Below are positions 35,583-48,800 of a stretch of DNA of 64,000 bases, one piece after another (position 1 is the stretch's first letter; the number at the start of each line of letters is the position of its first letter). The stretch is from NCBI GenBank assembly GCA_023078555.1, contig CM041196.1, forward strand, positions 434,001-498,000, in the 5' to 3' direction. The stretch is from Ulva prolifera (lineage: Eukaryota > Chlorophyta > Ulvophyceae > Ulvales > Ulvaceae). The position numbers were made by a program, and so were the translations under genes. A model generated the notes under the pieces. That model worked only from the letters and a program-made list of their open reading frames with translations, did no database searches and was not told the DNA's origin.

Positions 35583-36540
35583 ATGGAGCAAGAAATGGGT
35601 AAGCGCAGCCTGCGATCGGATGCTCAGCCCGGGGCGACATCCCTCGCCAAGAGAGCGCGAGTCGGGGCAGATGCTTGGGGCGATTGCGAGACATGTCCTT
35701 TTCTTACAAGGGATTATGGGCGCCTTGCCGAACCTATGCACGAGTGCTCCCCCAGCATACAGCCAGTCGTGATCGCCGGTACCAACAGCGTGACATCTGA
35801 TGACCCTGGCCCGGAGCTCCTCGCTGCCACTGCAGAGACATGCTTTTCTAGCGAGAGCGAGCATGATGGTTTTGTTGAGGGCGTGGGTGAGCGTAATCCG
35901 TCCCAGATCGAAGAGTTGAAATGGCTCAAGTCCCGCCTGAGAAAGCTGATGGCGCAACAGGCGAAGCTTGTGCAACGAAGAACTGCGTTGAGGAAGGTGT
36001 GTGGATGCCCAATGACCCGTATTGCAGAAACCTGTTCGCAGTCACGCCGGCATGCAACATCGGCCTATGCATTGCTGTGTCATTCGCCATGCCATGCAAG
36101 CACGTGGCCCGACGGCTGCGCAAACATTTTGCCCCCTCGAGTAATTACCGCATCACTGTCAACGCTTTTGAATGACGGCGGTCGCGCCGGCCGTTGTGAC
36201 ACAGCGCTTCGACGGTCCTGCCCTCCACAAACACATGCACACCTCTCATACCACTGCTCAGTGCAGACAAGCCCCCTGCATCTCGAGGTAGGTTTCTGCC
36301 TGCCCACCGCGTCCTCAGTGATGCTGTTGCACTGCATCCCACAGCCCCACATGTGCTGTTACATGAAGCCTCACAGGCCAGGCCTCAGCTGCACTTCACG
36401 TTACTGCATGTGTTCAAGCAGTAGGTACAAAGCCTGAGGGGCAGGTAGCATCGCAAGGGCACACAAACACAAACACACCTCATGTGTGCAAGCAGCAGGA
36501 CCTAACACCCCAGCCGCCAGCCCACACCCTCCCATCCCTA

Positions 36541-36575
<35 letters not shown>

Positions 36576-36667
36576 ATGCTGACAGCAAGCGACTCTGTTT
36601 GCAGGAATACGAGATGGCACAGACGGCCGCGCTCGCTGCGGCTCCATCGCACGGCGCGCTGCTGTAG
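35583..36667 (+). CDS. Small coiled-coil protein, two exons (158 aa)
   Basis: The model is join(35583..35996, 36605..36667). The donor is GTGTGT and the acceptor CTGTTTGCAG, both phase 0. Exon 1 starts MEQEMGKRSLRSDAQ, has a basic patch LAKRARVG and an acidic Ser-rich centre. It ends in a charged helix with leucine spacing (EELKWLKSRLRKLMAQQAKL). Exon 2 extends the helix (EYEMAQTAALAAAPSHGALL) to a TAG. The 608-nt intron contains a 34-C tract 29 nt before the acceptor. The length, nuclear-type basic patch and terminal coiled coil suggest a small DNA- or protein-binding factor, but no family is recognised. An acceptor-like CAG just upstream of the ATG leaves room for earlier exons. Confidence 0.5.
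36542..36575. repeat. Poly-C tract (34 C) in intron
   Basis: A pure C run lies close to the 3' end of the intron of the coiled-coil gene, in the place of a polypyrimidine tract on the sense strand. Confidence 0.9.
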
Positions 36668-38903
36668 ACTAATGGAATGCCTCGACAGGCCCACCCCCCG
36701 CCCCCCCTCCACGTGCACGGCCGCGGCGACAGCAAGCCCAGCCCGCACGGCACACGCATGCGCCGCGGCGGCAGCTCCACGCTCCGCCCGCGCTGCAAGG
36801 GGCGCTCCAGAGGGGAGCCGCGTCGCGCGGCCGCGAGACAAGCTGCGACCGCGGGCGCCAATGTACACAAGCCGTGGGCGACCGCCGACTAGCAGCCATG
36901 CATGCATGGTGCCGTGTCCGCCCGCGGCACGGGGCGTGGTCTCCGCCATCGGCGGCCCCGCGCGGCGGCCGCAGGCATGCAACCCCGCCGATCAAGAGGA
37001 GAGGGGGCACGGCCGCGGGCGTGCAATGTGTGCGCAAGAGCGTGGGCTGCGCGCAAGAGCGCAGGCTGTGCACAAGGTGTCCGCAGCCCTGGGCTGCCGC
37101 GGGCCTGCTCGCACTCACGGTGCTGGGTCGCCCAGCCGCGGGCCGCAGGCTCGTCTGTGGGCGGGTGTGGGGGCCAGGGGTGCGGCTGCAGGCGGCAGCC
37201 AGGTGTGCGGTTGTGCCGGCGCGTAGCAGTAACTGACTTGATGGGGGGCAACCCCCTGAACGATTGTACACTAATAGGATGTGACTAGCCTGGCATGTGT
37301 ATGTGGCAGGCCGGGAGGGCTAGGGCTGGGCAGGGGCGGCGGGGGTGTGAGGGGGCGAGAGCAGGCCAAGCAGTGCAAGTGTGTACATAGCAGGTAGCGC
37401 AACATCTGGTGTACCTGTTGATGGCTGCAGGCAGCGCGAAACGGCGTGCTGCCTGCGGCTCGGTGTCTGTGTGTTGCCGCATTGTAATCTGGCACGATGG
37501 CCATGCCGCAGAGTCACTTACTACCCTCTGTGTAAGGACGACTCCACAGCAGAACATACACCGAGGCGCAAACATGCCCTCAGGCCCGTGATGTTCGCCC
37601 GGGCACTTGCTTCCCTGCGGTGTGCGTTGAGGCCAACGGGGACCAGCAGCTTGCAGCCGGAGGGCTCGCTGAGTCATGACTACGCAAGCAAGACAAAACA
37701 CTCTCATGGGCAACAGTACCCGCATGCCCATGACAGCGTTTTCCCTTTTTTGTATTCCGTCAATGAAACAAAGGCTTCTTGTTGTTACACGTCATGCACC
37801 GCCACACACGTCCACCGGTTTTCAACTGCTGGTGTACAGCACGCGGCATGGCATCGTGCTGGGTCATCGGGCCCGATCACATAGAACAATTCCGTACATG
37901 CAGGTCTAATTTCTGGGTGGCAGCCCCAAAAATGCTGTAAAGCGCCCCAACACTGATGCGCAGAGGCAGCCGGGGCTGAGAACGGACTGGCGCTTCGGCG
38001 CCCGGGGGCATGGACGGGCCACGCACAAGGCGCTCAGGCTGCTGCGCGGCCGCTCGGGAAGTCGGCTGAGATGTGAAAATCAGCCGAGGCATGTTTGGGC
38101 CGCTGGGCTGGGGAGATGTACGAGCTAGCTTAGCTAAGTGGTGACTGAGATGTAGACGGTGAAAGGAGTGGCCGGTGGCGTGTCAGCAATGGCACAGCCT
38201 TGCGGATGCAGCACACGCGGGATTGGCCATCTGCCGCGCTTGGTGTTGAAGGGGGCAGCGCTCAGAGGGAGTGCTGACATGAAACACCGTTGCAGGCCAC
38301 ATGTACTACTGTTGGGAACTCATCTGTTCCTCATACGATATCCACAGGTTGAGTCGCGATCCTGCCGGACTGAGTTGTGAGTGCGGTTGTAGTGTTCGTG
38401 TGTGTGTGTGAGTGTATGTTGCAGTTGATTCGGATGAGATTCGGTTTCAGTGTTTGTTTTCTCCCGTTCACTCTTTTGTAACAGGTTGAGTTGTATGTGG
38501 CTCTGGCTCCGGAGGCGGATCTTTGCCCAATGGGGGAGGCAAGATTGTCTGAGCAAGGTTGCATGACCTCTCTGGAATCTTGGCAGGGCGATCCCGAAAC
38601 ATTCCTGCTGCGTTTGTCACGACGACCGGCTCTGCACCGGCTCTGCACCGGCTGCGAATGCATATGGTGCCTGTCTACGAATGGTGTCTGTCTCAGAGGT
38701 GCATGCACTGCCCTCTCTGCATGTGGTGCCCCCGGTAGGAGCTACCACCGTGTATCATCTGCCCATGGCTACTGCCGCTGCGGAACCTCGGTTTCGAAAT
38801 GTGTCAACATGACACAGCGTCGAAGTGGCAGCGAGGCGCATGCACCCCACCCCACAGATCCAGACGCGGCCTCATGAGGCGGCCTCAGGTCAGAAAATTC
38901 TGA
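36668..38903. other. GC-rich downstream region and intergenic DNA
   Basis: Positions 36.7-37.25 kb are very GC-rich and open in several frames on both strands, including 200 codons on -. No single frame is convincing, so it may be 3' UTR or an unrecognised exon. A TG-rich microsatellite is at about 38395-38420, and a tandem GGCTCTGCACC repeat at about 38627-38652. A Cys-rich + frame (38491-38877) has no assignable domain. Confidence 0.35.
37869..37959 (+). repeat. R2 dispersed repeat, copy a
   Basis: About 91 nt start with GGGCCCGATCACATAGAACA and end near CCCCAACACTGATGC. They align with 54406-54496 over their whole length and with 56680-56760 more loosely. It is non-coding. Confidence 0.8.
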
Positions 38904-39299
38904 CTGGAGAGCATCATCTCAGCCTCAGGCTCGCACCACGTCCAGATTGCCTCTGTAGACGCGACGCCGGCCGTACGCGCGGCAACACCCGGGGCACCTC
39001 ATGCGACCGCCGAACCCCCACCTGATGAGCAGGCTAGCGCTGTTGCCTACAGCGCTGTTGTCCTCGTGTTCACCTCGAAACGCGAGCCTCTGCGGGACGT
39101 CCTGTGTGCGCCGGAGACGGTCGAGCGACGGGTGCCGCAGCACGCTCAGCAGCGATGCATGTGCGGTCCCATCTCGACACCCATTCTCCGGTTCTTTCCG
39201 TGTCAAACTGTAGCGAGCACGGAACGCCGCCCCGACGGTGCTTGCCAGCGCGTCGTCGTGAACTCGGCCGCGAGCTCGGATATGCCATCTGGCCTGTGA
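38904..39299 (+). CDS. Possible exon(s) of an unrecognised + strand gene
   Basis: A 131-codon stretch without an initial ATG is open on + and has strongly GC-ending codons (AVAYSAVVLVFTSKREPLRD in the middle). A longer but less protein-like frame of 257 codons is open antisense (38925-39698). If + is right, the exon probably starts at an acceptor near 38905-38945 and continues in later exons, perhaps towards 40.3-40.6 kb. Confidence 0.27.
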   Translation: MESIISASGSHHVQIASVDATPAVRAATPGAPHATAEPPPDEQASAVAYSAVVLVFTSKREPLRDVLCAPETVERRVPQHAQQRCMCGPISTPILRFFPCQTVASTERRPDGACQRVVVNSAASSDMPSGL

Positions 39300-39913
39300 T
39301 ATATATGGTTCCGTGACCAGAACTAGTTGCTGTTTCGAGGTGTCCAGAGCGCTGGATGTATATGCGTCATCGACACCACGGGAAAGGCATGCTAATGAAG
39401 GTGCGTGATGGCGCAAGCAAACAAAGCGCAGGCGTGCCGTGCATACCGTTGTGTCATTACATTTCGGTTGGGGTGCATACTCCGCGGCATGCGGCGTCAT
39501 GCTGCCGGAACTCCTCATGCATATGTTCGTCATCAGGGAGTCGCAAACAAGCCGCGTCGACGAATCGTTCCGCAATATGCGCCATGCATCATACAACTGC
39601 AGTCTGCGTTGTATAGCACCTGTATGTATAGAACACCACAAGGTCGGCATGCACCGAGGCCAGCCGCGCTGCAGCCACTTCGTGGAAAGTTCAGCCATAA
39701 CTACCGCGGTTTAGGGGGAAGCAAAAACCAATAGTGATGTTATCATGCAGCGCTGATGTGGTGCGTCAGCTGGATGCACATAGATGAGCACCTGCTGCAG
39801 CTTGTAATCAATGACTCCGAGCTGAATCAGGCCTACAGGTAGGGCCTTACAGGGGGGCCACGTGGCAGGCCGCCGCTGCATGCGACGCTTGACGCACTGC
39901 CGTCATGGACAGG

Positions 39914-39950
39914 CCCTCCGATTGCGTGACCACCTCCGATTGCGTGACCA
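39914..39950. repeat. Tandem duplication of an 18-mer
   Basis: CTCCGATTGCGTGACCAC occurs twice in direct succession. It lies in otherwise featureless sequence between 39.3 and 40.28 kb. Confidence 0.85.
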
Positions 39951-40286
39951 CATAACAAGTAACATCCAAGAGCAGATGCCACCCTGAATCCCAGGAATTG
40001 TGGCAAATATTACGCTTTGGTTTTGGAGCAAGCACATTACGCTGTAATTTCAACAGCACCGCATCAGCGCATGAGCCGTTGTCAGAGTAAGAGGTGCCGG
40101 CAGTCACAGGGGTCCGTTCAGAGAGGAGTTGGCTGCAACATGTGTTGGACTGAACCTGGCATGCTCCTGGACTCAGGTGAATCAGGGAATCATCGGTCTT
40201 CCATTGACGCAGTCGTCTTACAGACGTAGTCAGAGAGGAAGGCAGCGCCACAAGAACCGCACAGGATCACCACGCAGCCAAGCCTT

Positions 40287-40586
40287 GTGGTGCCTGACCA
40301 CAGCCGTCACCAACAAAGATCAACTACGCAGCACTGCAGCCACTCAACACCACCACCAAGCAGACAACCCCGCACACCCCCGCACACCGGTTACACACGC
40401 CTACACACCCACACCACAGCCGCCTCCCGCTCCTCCAATCGCCCAACTGTGCCTCCTCTCCATCTTGATGCCTTGGGGCTGGACCAGGCCAACATCCCTT
40501 CGACGCCACAGGCGCGCACGCCTCAGGGTGTTTGGAGCGTCAAGGCAGGCGGGAATACGCTAGAAAAATTAAATCGGGAATCGTAA
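40287..40586 (+). CDS. Possible 3' exon, Pro/Thr/His-rich (99 codons)
   Basis: The frame ends ...TPQGVWSVKAGGNTLEKLNRES and a TAA at 40586. The last 45 codons look coding, while the first part is low-complexity Pro/Thr/His. It lies 270 nt from, and convergent with, the end of the RING gene. It could be the last exon of a gene that includes 38904-39299, but I could not connect them. Confidence 0.22.
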   Translation: MVPDHSRHQQRSTTQHCSHSTPPPSRQPRTPPHTGYTRLHTHTTAASRSSNRPTVPPLHLDALGLDQANIPSTPQARTPQGVWSVKAGGNTLEKLNRES

Positions 40587-40853
40587 ATCAGCGCCTCCAG
40601 TGCGAGGCTGCCACTTGTTCGCAAATCGCCCCCACCACCCCCCGCCTGTGCACGGCCCCCAGGTGACACACCCTCCATATCATCTCATTATTCGACGTCT
40701 CATGATTTCTTGCTGGGCTAATATTGCTAAGTCAGATGTCAGCCGCACCCCGCATCGCCCAGCACGCTCCGCAGCGCGCCGGCCCTCCCACCGCATCAGC
40801 GACGGCGCCGCAAAGGTGTCCACAGGCAATACAGCACACACAGCAGGTCTCTG

Positions 40854-42850
40854 CTACTGGCCGCCACGCTCCCGCTTCTGCGGCCACGACCGCGGCGGCA
40901 GCGGCACCTCCGGGTCTGACATCGCCGGGAACGCGCTGCCGCCGCCGCCCAGCGCCGGCCCAGCCCACGCGGCCGCGCCGATCACCGGCAGCGAGAAGTG
41001 GCTATCGGCGTCCGCTGCGTGGCTAGCGCTCGCGCCGTCGCGGCTTGGCGCCGGAGTGATCGTGCTCGCGATGCTCGGCCCCCCGCCTGCGGCCGTCATG
41101 TCGAGAGGGGACACGGTGCTGGCGATGCTCGCCCCCCCGCCTGCGGTGGCGGACACCGCGCTGGCCTCCGCCACAAGCTGCCCCAGAGGCACGCCGCCAA
41201 CCGGCTGCAGAGCCGGCGCGGCCCCCTCCTCCGCGCCTTCGTGGCCGATGCTGCCGCCGCTATTGCTGTTCAGCAGGGAGTCCTGCGACGGCTCCCGGTC
41301 GGCGGCGGCAGGCTCCCCACGCAGCGCAGGGTTGCCAACGGCCGGCCCGCCAAGCGGCGATCCCGACACGGCGCCGACGCCGCTGTGCCCTTGCGGCATG
41401 GCCTCCCCGGGCAGCACCTGCGCGCTGCCGCCCGCGCTGCTGCCCTCGCGCGACGGGAAGGCCGTCATATACGCCATCGGCGCCGGCCGCCCGGGGTCCG
41501 ACACCATCCCCCAGTACTCTGCCGTCGGCACGTGGCTGTGCATCGCCGGCGCATGAGTGTTCAACACCCCGACCGACGCGGCCCCTCGCGGCTGGTCACC
41601 CGGCGCCGGGCTCGACGACCGCGACCCTGTGCACACAGTGCTCCGCAGCGTCTCCCCGGCCGCGGCGCGGCTGCTGTCCGTGTCCACAAAGTCTGCCGTG
41701 GCGATGGTCGTCACGTCCGTGTCGGCCGTACCGCGCAGGTGGTCATAGTGCAGCACCTCCGGCCCGGAGTCATGCGCCCACGCCGCCGCGCTGTGGCCGC
41801 TGCGCGGGCTGCCCACCGCGGCGTGGCGCGGGCTCGGCAGCGGCAGCGGCACGGCTGCGCCGCTGTTGACGCGCTGCACCGGCGTCGGGCTGCGCTCGGG
41901 GCTGGCCGATGCGGAGCTGCAGCGGGGCAGGTGCGCGGCGCCGGGCAGGCTCGGCGCGGCGGACACGCCGGAGCGGCCGCTGTGGTGGCCGCCTGCAGCA
42001 ATCACCCCGCACTGAGCTCCATGCTTAGCGCCCGCAAGGCACGTGCATGTATCCACCACCGCCCCAGACGTCACACCACGCGTACGGCCGCAGTTGGCTG
42101 CGAGCGGTGACAAAACAGTTTGAGGCAGACACCGGGGAGAATGGGACATATGGAGGCACCACATTGGTCGCATGCACATGCACCTCTGCGCCGACATCTG
42201 TGCCTGATGTCCCTACAGCCACACACTGGACATGGCCCCGGCCGACGAGGAACGGGCACGTGGGTGCGAGATGGAGGTGGAGACAGGGGAGGGGGGCCGC
42301 ACTGCCGGGGGCCCAGCGGGGGGCCTCGCCCTCGAGCCCGCCGGAGGAGGCCGACGGCATGCTGTCCATGTATGCGGTGCCGCTGTAGCCGCCGCTGAGG
42401 TGGCGCCGCGCGCTGACGTAGGCGCTCTCCGCGCGGCCGCTACTGGCGAGTATCCGCGACAGCCGCGGCGACTTGAAGCCGCCGAGGAGATTCATGCGGC
42501 AGACGGGGCACGTCGCGTGGAAGCACCCCAGCCACTCGTCGATGCAGGCCTTGTGGAAGATGTGCTGGCACGGCAGCTGCCGCAGCCGCTCCCCCGTGGC
42601 ATACTCGGAGTGGCAGATGCGGCAGGAGGGCGGTACGGCCGCCTCAGCGGGGGGCACTGCGCCGGCGCCGGACGGCGCGTGCCGGAGTTGCCGCTCGGTG
42701 ACGCCCTTGTTCGCGAGCCCCGGCTCGTCGTAGGTGAAGGAGTCGAGCTCTGCGATCGCGCTGGGGGACATCGCGGGCACGGCGCGGGGCCCGATCTGCA
42801 GAAGCTCCACCTGAACCACGCTATGCAGGTCAAGACTGCTGCATCGCCGG

Positions 42851-42883
<33 letters not shown>

Positions 42884-45800
42884 GCGCCCCCGTGGGACAT
42901 CTCCCATATGCCCGACTGCCACCCGGGCGATGCACAGCTTACTGTAGAGCAATTTTGAGGTGTCGACCCGATCACATGTGACAATTCTTGCTTTTAGGTC
43001 CATTTCCTGGTCGGCAGCCGTATGAACTCTGCCGGGCGATCCAGCGCCGCTACATGGAGCGGCACATCCCAAAAACACGCTGGTTTCCACACACGCCTAC
43101 ATCGAGTGTGCCGAGCTGCAATCAATTGCAGCCACAGCATTTCGTGCATTTCGATCTAGCTGCGGATCACAAGTGTGCCGCAATGCGTACGCATGGGTCA
43201 GTGGGGGCGTGGGGCCGGCAGGGGGGGGGGAGGAGGCGGGCGGACCTCGGGACCCTGCAGGCTGGCGCGGCACTGGCGGCAGATGACGAAGCAGAGGACG
43301 AGCACGATGAGCATGAAGGCGGCAGAGCCGATGATGATGCCGACGAGCTCGGCCCGCGACAGCGGCTGCCCCGGCAAGACCTCCGTCACCCGCACCCTAC
43401 ACGCACGTCCGTTGTGTCATGAGGCTGCCTGCAGCGGCTGGAGGCCGGCGCTGGTGTGCTGCACAGCTTCGCGGGGATGACCCAAGCGGAGTGGTCTGCC
43501 AGAGGGCATGGTGTGCGGGGCACGCCGCTCTGGCATCTCGCCTGTCAACTGAGGCGCAGGTATTGCAGGTCTGGGGTGTTGAGTTGCCTTGCGCAATGTT
43601 TGCAGGGCTGCCACCCTGAACCAAGACCGGATTCGTGGGATTTTTTCTGATCAGGCCCGATGTCCCAGCAGTGGGAGGTATGGCGGGCGCGGCACAGCAA
43701 CGTAGGTTGTATTCTCAGCAGCTGCGGCCAAGCTCATGCCTCCAAGCGCATGCCGTCTGCGTTCATGGTGGGGAGTCAAAGAGCAGAGAGTGATGGGTAG
43801 GGGACGCGCATACGGGGAGGCAAGAAGCACCACCACCAAAAACACGCAAGAACAAGCACACCATGCACACCAAAGTCTGGTTGTTGCAAGGAATGAACAC
43901 AGTCTGGTGGGGGGGTGTAGCTGTACCAGCAGGAGCTGCTGCAGAAGGGGCACATGGGCAGCATGCACTGTCAACACAGTAAAACTGCATTGACATTGCA
44001 TATCACCCAGCATGACTTAAATGTAATCAGGCCCACATGATCATGGTACACCACAGTTGGAGGTGCGCAGGAGTAATAAATATGAGCCAGAGTTGGAGGA
44101 CATCCAGGTCCAGGGCAGCATGGTGTGCTCAGTGGAAGGTGCCACAGCCATGTCAGCACAACTCAGTCAATAGTGCATGAGCACAATGAATGCAACACAG
44201 AGACAGCAGACAGAGCTAGAGGGGCAGGATGCACCACAGGAACCACACCATGGATGTGTCAACCTCCCTATGCATCCTGCATGCACAGCATGCAAAGCAG
44301 TGCAAGCAGCTGCTGTAGTCAATGTGGCGAGGATTTTCCATACAAAACTATTCATGAATCATACCATCACTTCAGATTACTGCAACCTGAGATGGGAGGT
44401 TTGTGACATTTATAGTCAACGGGCTGGCATGGGACAGGTGGGCAGAGGCAGGCAGGTTTAGTGAGGCCTCATTTTTTTTTATGAGGCCTCTATCACCAGC
44501 CTGCAGCCCTGTGGACCAGCACTGCTTGCAGCTGCAAGTACCATGATCTCTTCTTATTCTTCTGCCTGTTCCAACATGGCAAAAGTGTAGTAGAGATGTT
44601 TGTGGAGTACTTGCACACTTGCATGGACCATGGCCAACATTAGACAGGCAAGAGAGCGTGCATGTGGCCAGCTCAGGTGTGACAGACCAGCTCAGGACCA
44701 GCTGTCTCAGGAGATGTGGATGTATGCACAGACTGCATCTGCACACACTGTGTGACAAATGGCTGCAAGACATTCCCAGGAGATGACATGCAGACATCAG
44801 ACATCAGTGCAGACAACAGACAGAGCCAATGATACAGCAGAAGCTGTGCTCTGAAACTTATCCTCAGACACAGAGCCAAAAGCGCATCACCTGGTTGCAT
44901 CACCTCACTTGATGAAGTAAGTGATCATGCATACGCACTCATGCACACTTCATGCATTTCGTGCTTGACTTGCAAATGCTGTGGTACCACCTGTGACCAC
45001 CATCAGGCAGTGGCGTCAGCCAGATGCTTTTTGCTTTGGTGTGATGATCTGCTTTGGGTTGCGATACTCCACCCCAGTAGACAAGCATCGAATCTGGAAT
45101 GGTTCACAGCTGCAGGTGAGGCAGATTTGGCTAGCATGCCACATGCAGCCACAGGCAGCTTGCCCACACATGGCAGGAGTTGTTCTTGCAAGGCATATTC
45201 CACCTCACCCACCTGGCGCTCTCACTGCTTTGCACTGAGTGCGTTATACAGCTGACCACGATATCAGATGGTCCATGGCCACGCCCCAAACAAAAGCATT
45301 TATGCTCGCTGTATGCGGTTCAGTTCTCCAGTCCGCCTGGCGTGCTGCAGCACACACAGACAACAGCTCGAGTGTGGCTGGTAGCTACAGCTTCTAGGGC
45401 AGGCTGGACGAGGGACGCTATCTAGCAGCCCCAAGGTCAGCAGTCTGCAATCCTTGTGCTGGAGCCAGTGCCCGCAATAGTGGCCAATAGTGGCCACGTG
45501 CGGCGTCGGGAGAGGGTGCTACACACACTGAGCTCCCTGGCGCTGTTCACACTGTGCCTGTTGTCGGATCCATTTGGCAGTAGCACATGCAGCAGTGCAG
45601 AAGTGAAGTACATGCCGTGCAACAAGCACAAAGTCGGAGAGGCACTGATCGCCGCAGTCACCTCACAGGAAGCAGCACGCCGGACGCGGCTACACAGCCT
45701 GTACGCCACAACGACCAAGGCAGGGAGGCAAGCAGACACTTTGCGCCTGTCTCTGTGTGCGTTAAGAGCTGGACTGTGGTGTGTGCATGCTGCAGGTGCA

Positions 45801-48800
45801 CTGCACATCTGCTGTGGCACTTGGTCTCCTGCTCTCATCATTGCATACACCCGACACCACCACCACCACCACCACGCACTGGAGCTGCTGGAGCAACTGG
45901 AGCAGCTGGAGCCACACTAGAGCTATGTACATCACCAGTGAGTCCTGCTGCAGGGGTGCCCCAGAGTGATCAACTGCTGCAGCCAGGTGTCATGATACCT
46001 GTGTCCTGGCCATGACAACAGGATGCTGCAGCTACTGATCACCCTGTGCCATGCCCCCCATGCCATGCATGGGACAAAGGTCTCACTGGAAGAGGCCCTG
46101 TACGCCTTGTGAGGATGTAACTAGAGACAGGTACATACAGACGCAGGGTCAGAACCGCCACCGCGGGCAGCAGGCTGGTAGGGCAGGGCCCAGGCAGCGA
46201 GCTGCGAGGTCCATGGGCATGGCACTGTGACTCTGTGCAAGGTGCTTGTGTGGAGTGCTTGCATGAGGTGCTTGTGTGAGGTGCATAGTGCATAAGGAGC
46301 CACATAACTTCTGTGCCAGTGTGGGCACCCTCCCAGCCTGCCTCAGGCATTGTCATGGTGAGGCACCTCATAGCAGACCAGGAAGCCACTCCTTCCTCCT
46401 GCAGGTTCACTCCCACCAACAGTTCTCCCAGAGAACAGATAGCAACAATACATACCCAAGGGATGAACAATTCATGACTCACAAAACATCCATATGACAA
46501 TATTTTCAGAAGAGCACAAAATGTCCAAAATGTCCTGAAGGCATGGTCACCAAGTTATGCCCACATACAGGAGAGTCAGCCTGCAGGTGACAATTAGATA
46601 ATTATGCCCACAACCAGCATTTAACAATGTATTATGTGATCATGTCCAGATCCCTCATGGCATTCAGTGAAGTTACCTGAGGGCACTTCCATTTGCCAAG
46701 GTTTCCTGTTGGCCTTGGTAGATCCAGTGATAATTCATCTGGTTGTATGATGCTGGTGTGTGCTGCTTTCCACTGGCCAGATCGACTGAAGCCCCCATTG
46801 CCTCACATACCCCTCTGTTCATTGGTGCACCTGGCAGAGTCGGTCAACTCAATCACTTTTTCACCTCTGTGCACTGCAGCGTCAACATTGGTAAGCCTAT
46901 GGTATTCAGATACATCCTTGACGCAGAAAGCTCTGCAGATCAGGACATGAGATGCATATGGCCGTGCGCTGTAGTGACAACGGCACTGCAACATCGGGAA
47001 GACCATACATCTTACAGCCAACAATATTCAAAATGACTACAGCGGCTCTATCAAACTATGTGTTCATGATTACGGCGCTGCTTTCACGTCAACGTTCGCG
47101 ACAGCACACATCGTGTTCAACCCGCCCGATAGTTATCTACACTATCTGTACAGAGCGCCATGTCTGAGATCGGCAATCCTTTTCTCAGAAATGAGGCAAT
47201 TCGCAAACGAAATTCAGGTTACGAGACTGGGTCGTGGATCCCGGCTCGGTATGCAGCATTCGCAATCCTCTTGCGCTCAAGACCAAGAGAGCGCATGGCT
47301 CGACGTCAACTGCTTCTGCAACATACTGACATCGCTACGACAACGTAATCGAGGATAAATGAAACAGGAGTCGACGTCAGCATGTCGCACGACGATGGCG
47401 TGACGCATTCTATATGTGCACAGCGAAAGACTTGGCGGTTGTGAATGCTGCTCAGCTTAGGTCACTCGCTTCGCAGAAGAATAGGGCCGTAATGACACCA
47501 GCGCGTAGATCCACGCATGCTTATTTGAAGACGGTTTGGGGATTCAGTATGCAACGGGCTCCTGTAGCAGCCTCTGCAACAGCGCAGTCCTAGGGACTAG
47601 CCACTGCGTGGGAAACTCACGCGGCAGGGCAAATGGCATACATGATGTGTCAAGATTTGGCCATGACGCACGCGGCCGGGAGTTCTGAACCGAAACTCGG
47701 CAGCACCAGGAAGCAGATTTTTTCCGGCTGAGCAATATCATGATCGGCATCCGCTGCACTGCTCCGGTGACGATGTGATCAACACTGCTGCCATTCAAGA
47801 CTCGCAGTTCCGAGCATGGCAAAAAAAATGGCATACCATGCACACTGGGTGGATGGTATGCCCTGGCAACAGCAGATGATGCACACTGCATCAACGCACC
47901 GATAAGCACCCAATGGCTCCCTCAACAGCACATGGCAGACTCAGGACTCAGAACTTGCACACACGTGTTTGTCACCTGACCCACACATGAACCTGTGAGC
48001 CGCCCCGTCATTCACAGGGCACAGGGTCCGTACCAAACTGAAACTGACGTGCAGACAGGCACACAGAAGTCCACCACACCTGCCATCCCTGCCGCCACAT
48101 GCATTGCGTCAGGTATATAAGCCGCCCCGGACATAGCACTGCGCATTTCCCAGCGGTGCAGGTACGCCATCGACCCCAACCCCAGCACTCGGCACTGTTC
48201 CACCCGCTGCTTTCAGACTCTCCAATGATTCCTGGGTGCCATCGGATTAGGGGGCTTTGAGGGCGCAGCACAAAGTTTTCCAGGGATCAGAGGGAGGGAT
48301 CAGAAGGGGGGGGGGGGGGGGGGCGGTCAGGAAAAGGGCGCACCGGTACAGGACGTCGAGGGAGCGGCCGGGCGCGACTTGTAGCACGCCGCTGCCGTCG
48401 GACGCCTGCACGAGCCCCGCGTTGAGCACTGACACCGTGAGCTCGCTCTCCTGCAGCAGGTCGTCCCGCGCAACCACAAACTCCAGCGCGCCGCCGGGGC
48501 CGCCGCGCGACAGGAACAGAAAGTCGTTCTCCGTCGCCGTCGGCAGCCGCGACCCGAGGCGCCCCGTGAAGACGGCGTGCCCCTGCTCGCTCCAGCCGTG
48601 GTCCCCGCGTTCCCCGAGCTGCAGCACAGCGCGGTGCGTCGCGCACAGCACGCAGCATGCAGGCGCTCCAGGCGCAGCGTGCATGGCAGTGATCGTGTTG
48701 CACCGCCAGGGAGGGGGCCGCGGTACGGACCTGGCGGCTCCCGGGAGATGTGCAGCTCGCCCCAATTTCGTACAAATGCGGCAGCTCAAGCACCACAGGC

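Noticed and set aside
36669..37271. A 200-codon - frame and a 246-codon + frame
   Set aside because: Both are low-complexity Arg/Ala/Pro/Cys readings of very GC-rich DNA. The + frame would need a different intron phase from the coiled-coil gene and gives a poorer continuation.
38925..39698. A 257-codon - strand frame
   Set aside because: Composition is rich in Arg, Cys, His and Trp as expected of an antisense frame, and the + frame within it looks more coding-like.
46803..47348. A possible nested gene in the RING intron
   Set aside because: Protein-like frames on both strands contradict each other, and no phase-matched chain could be built.
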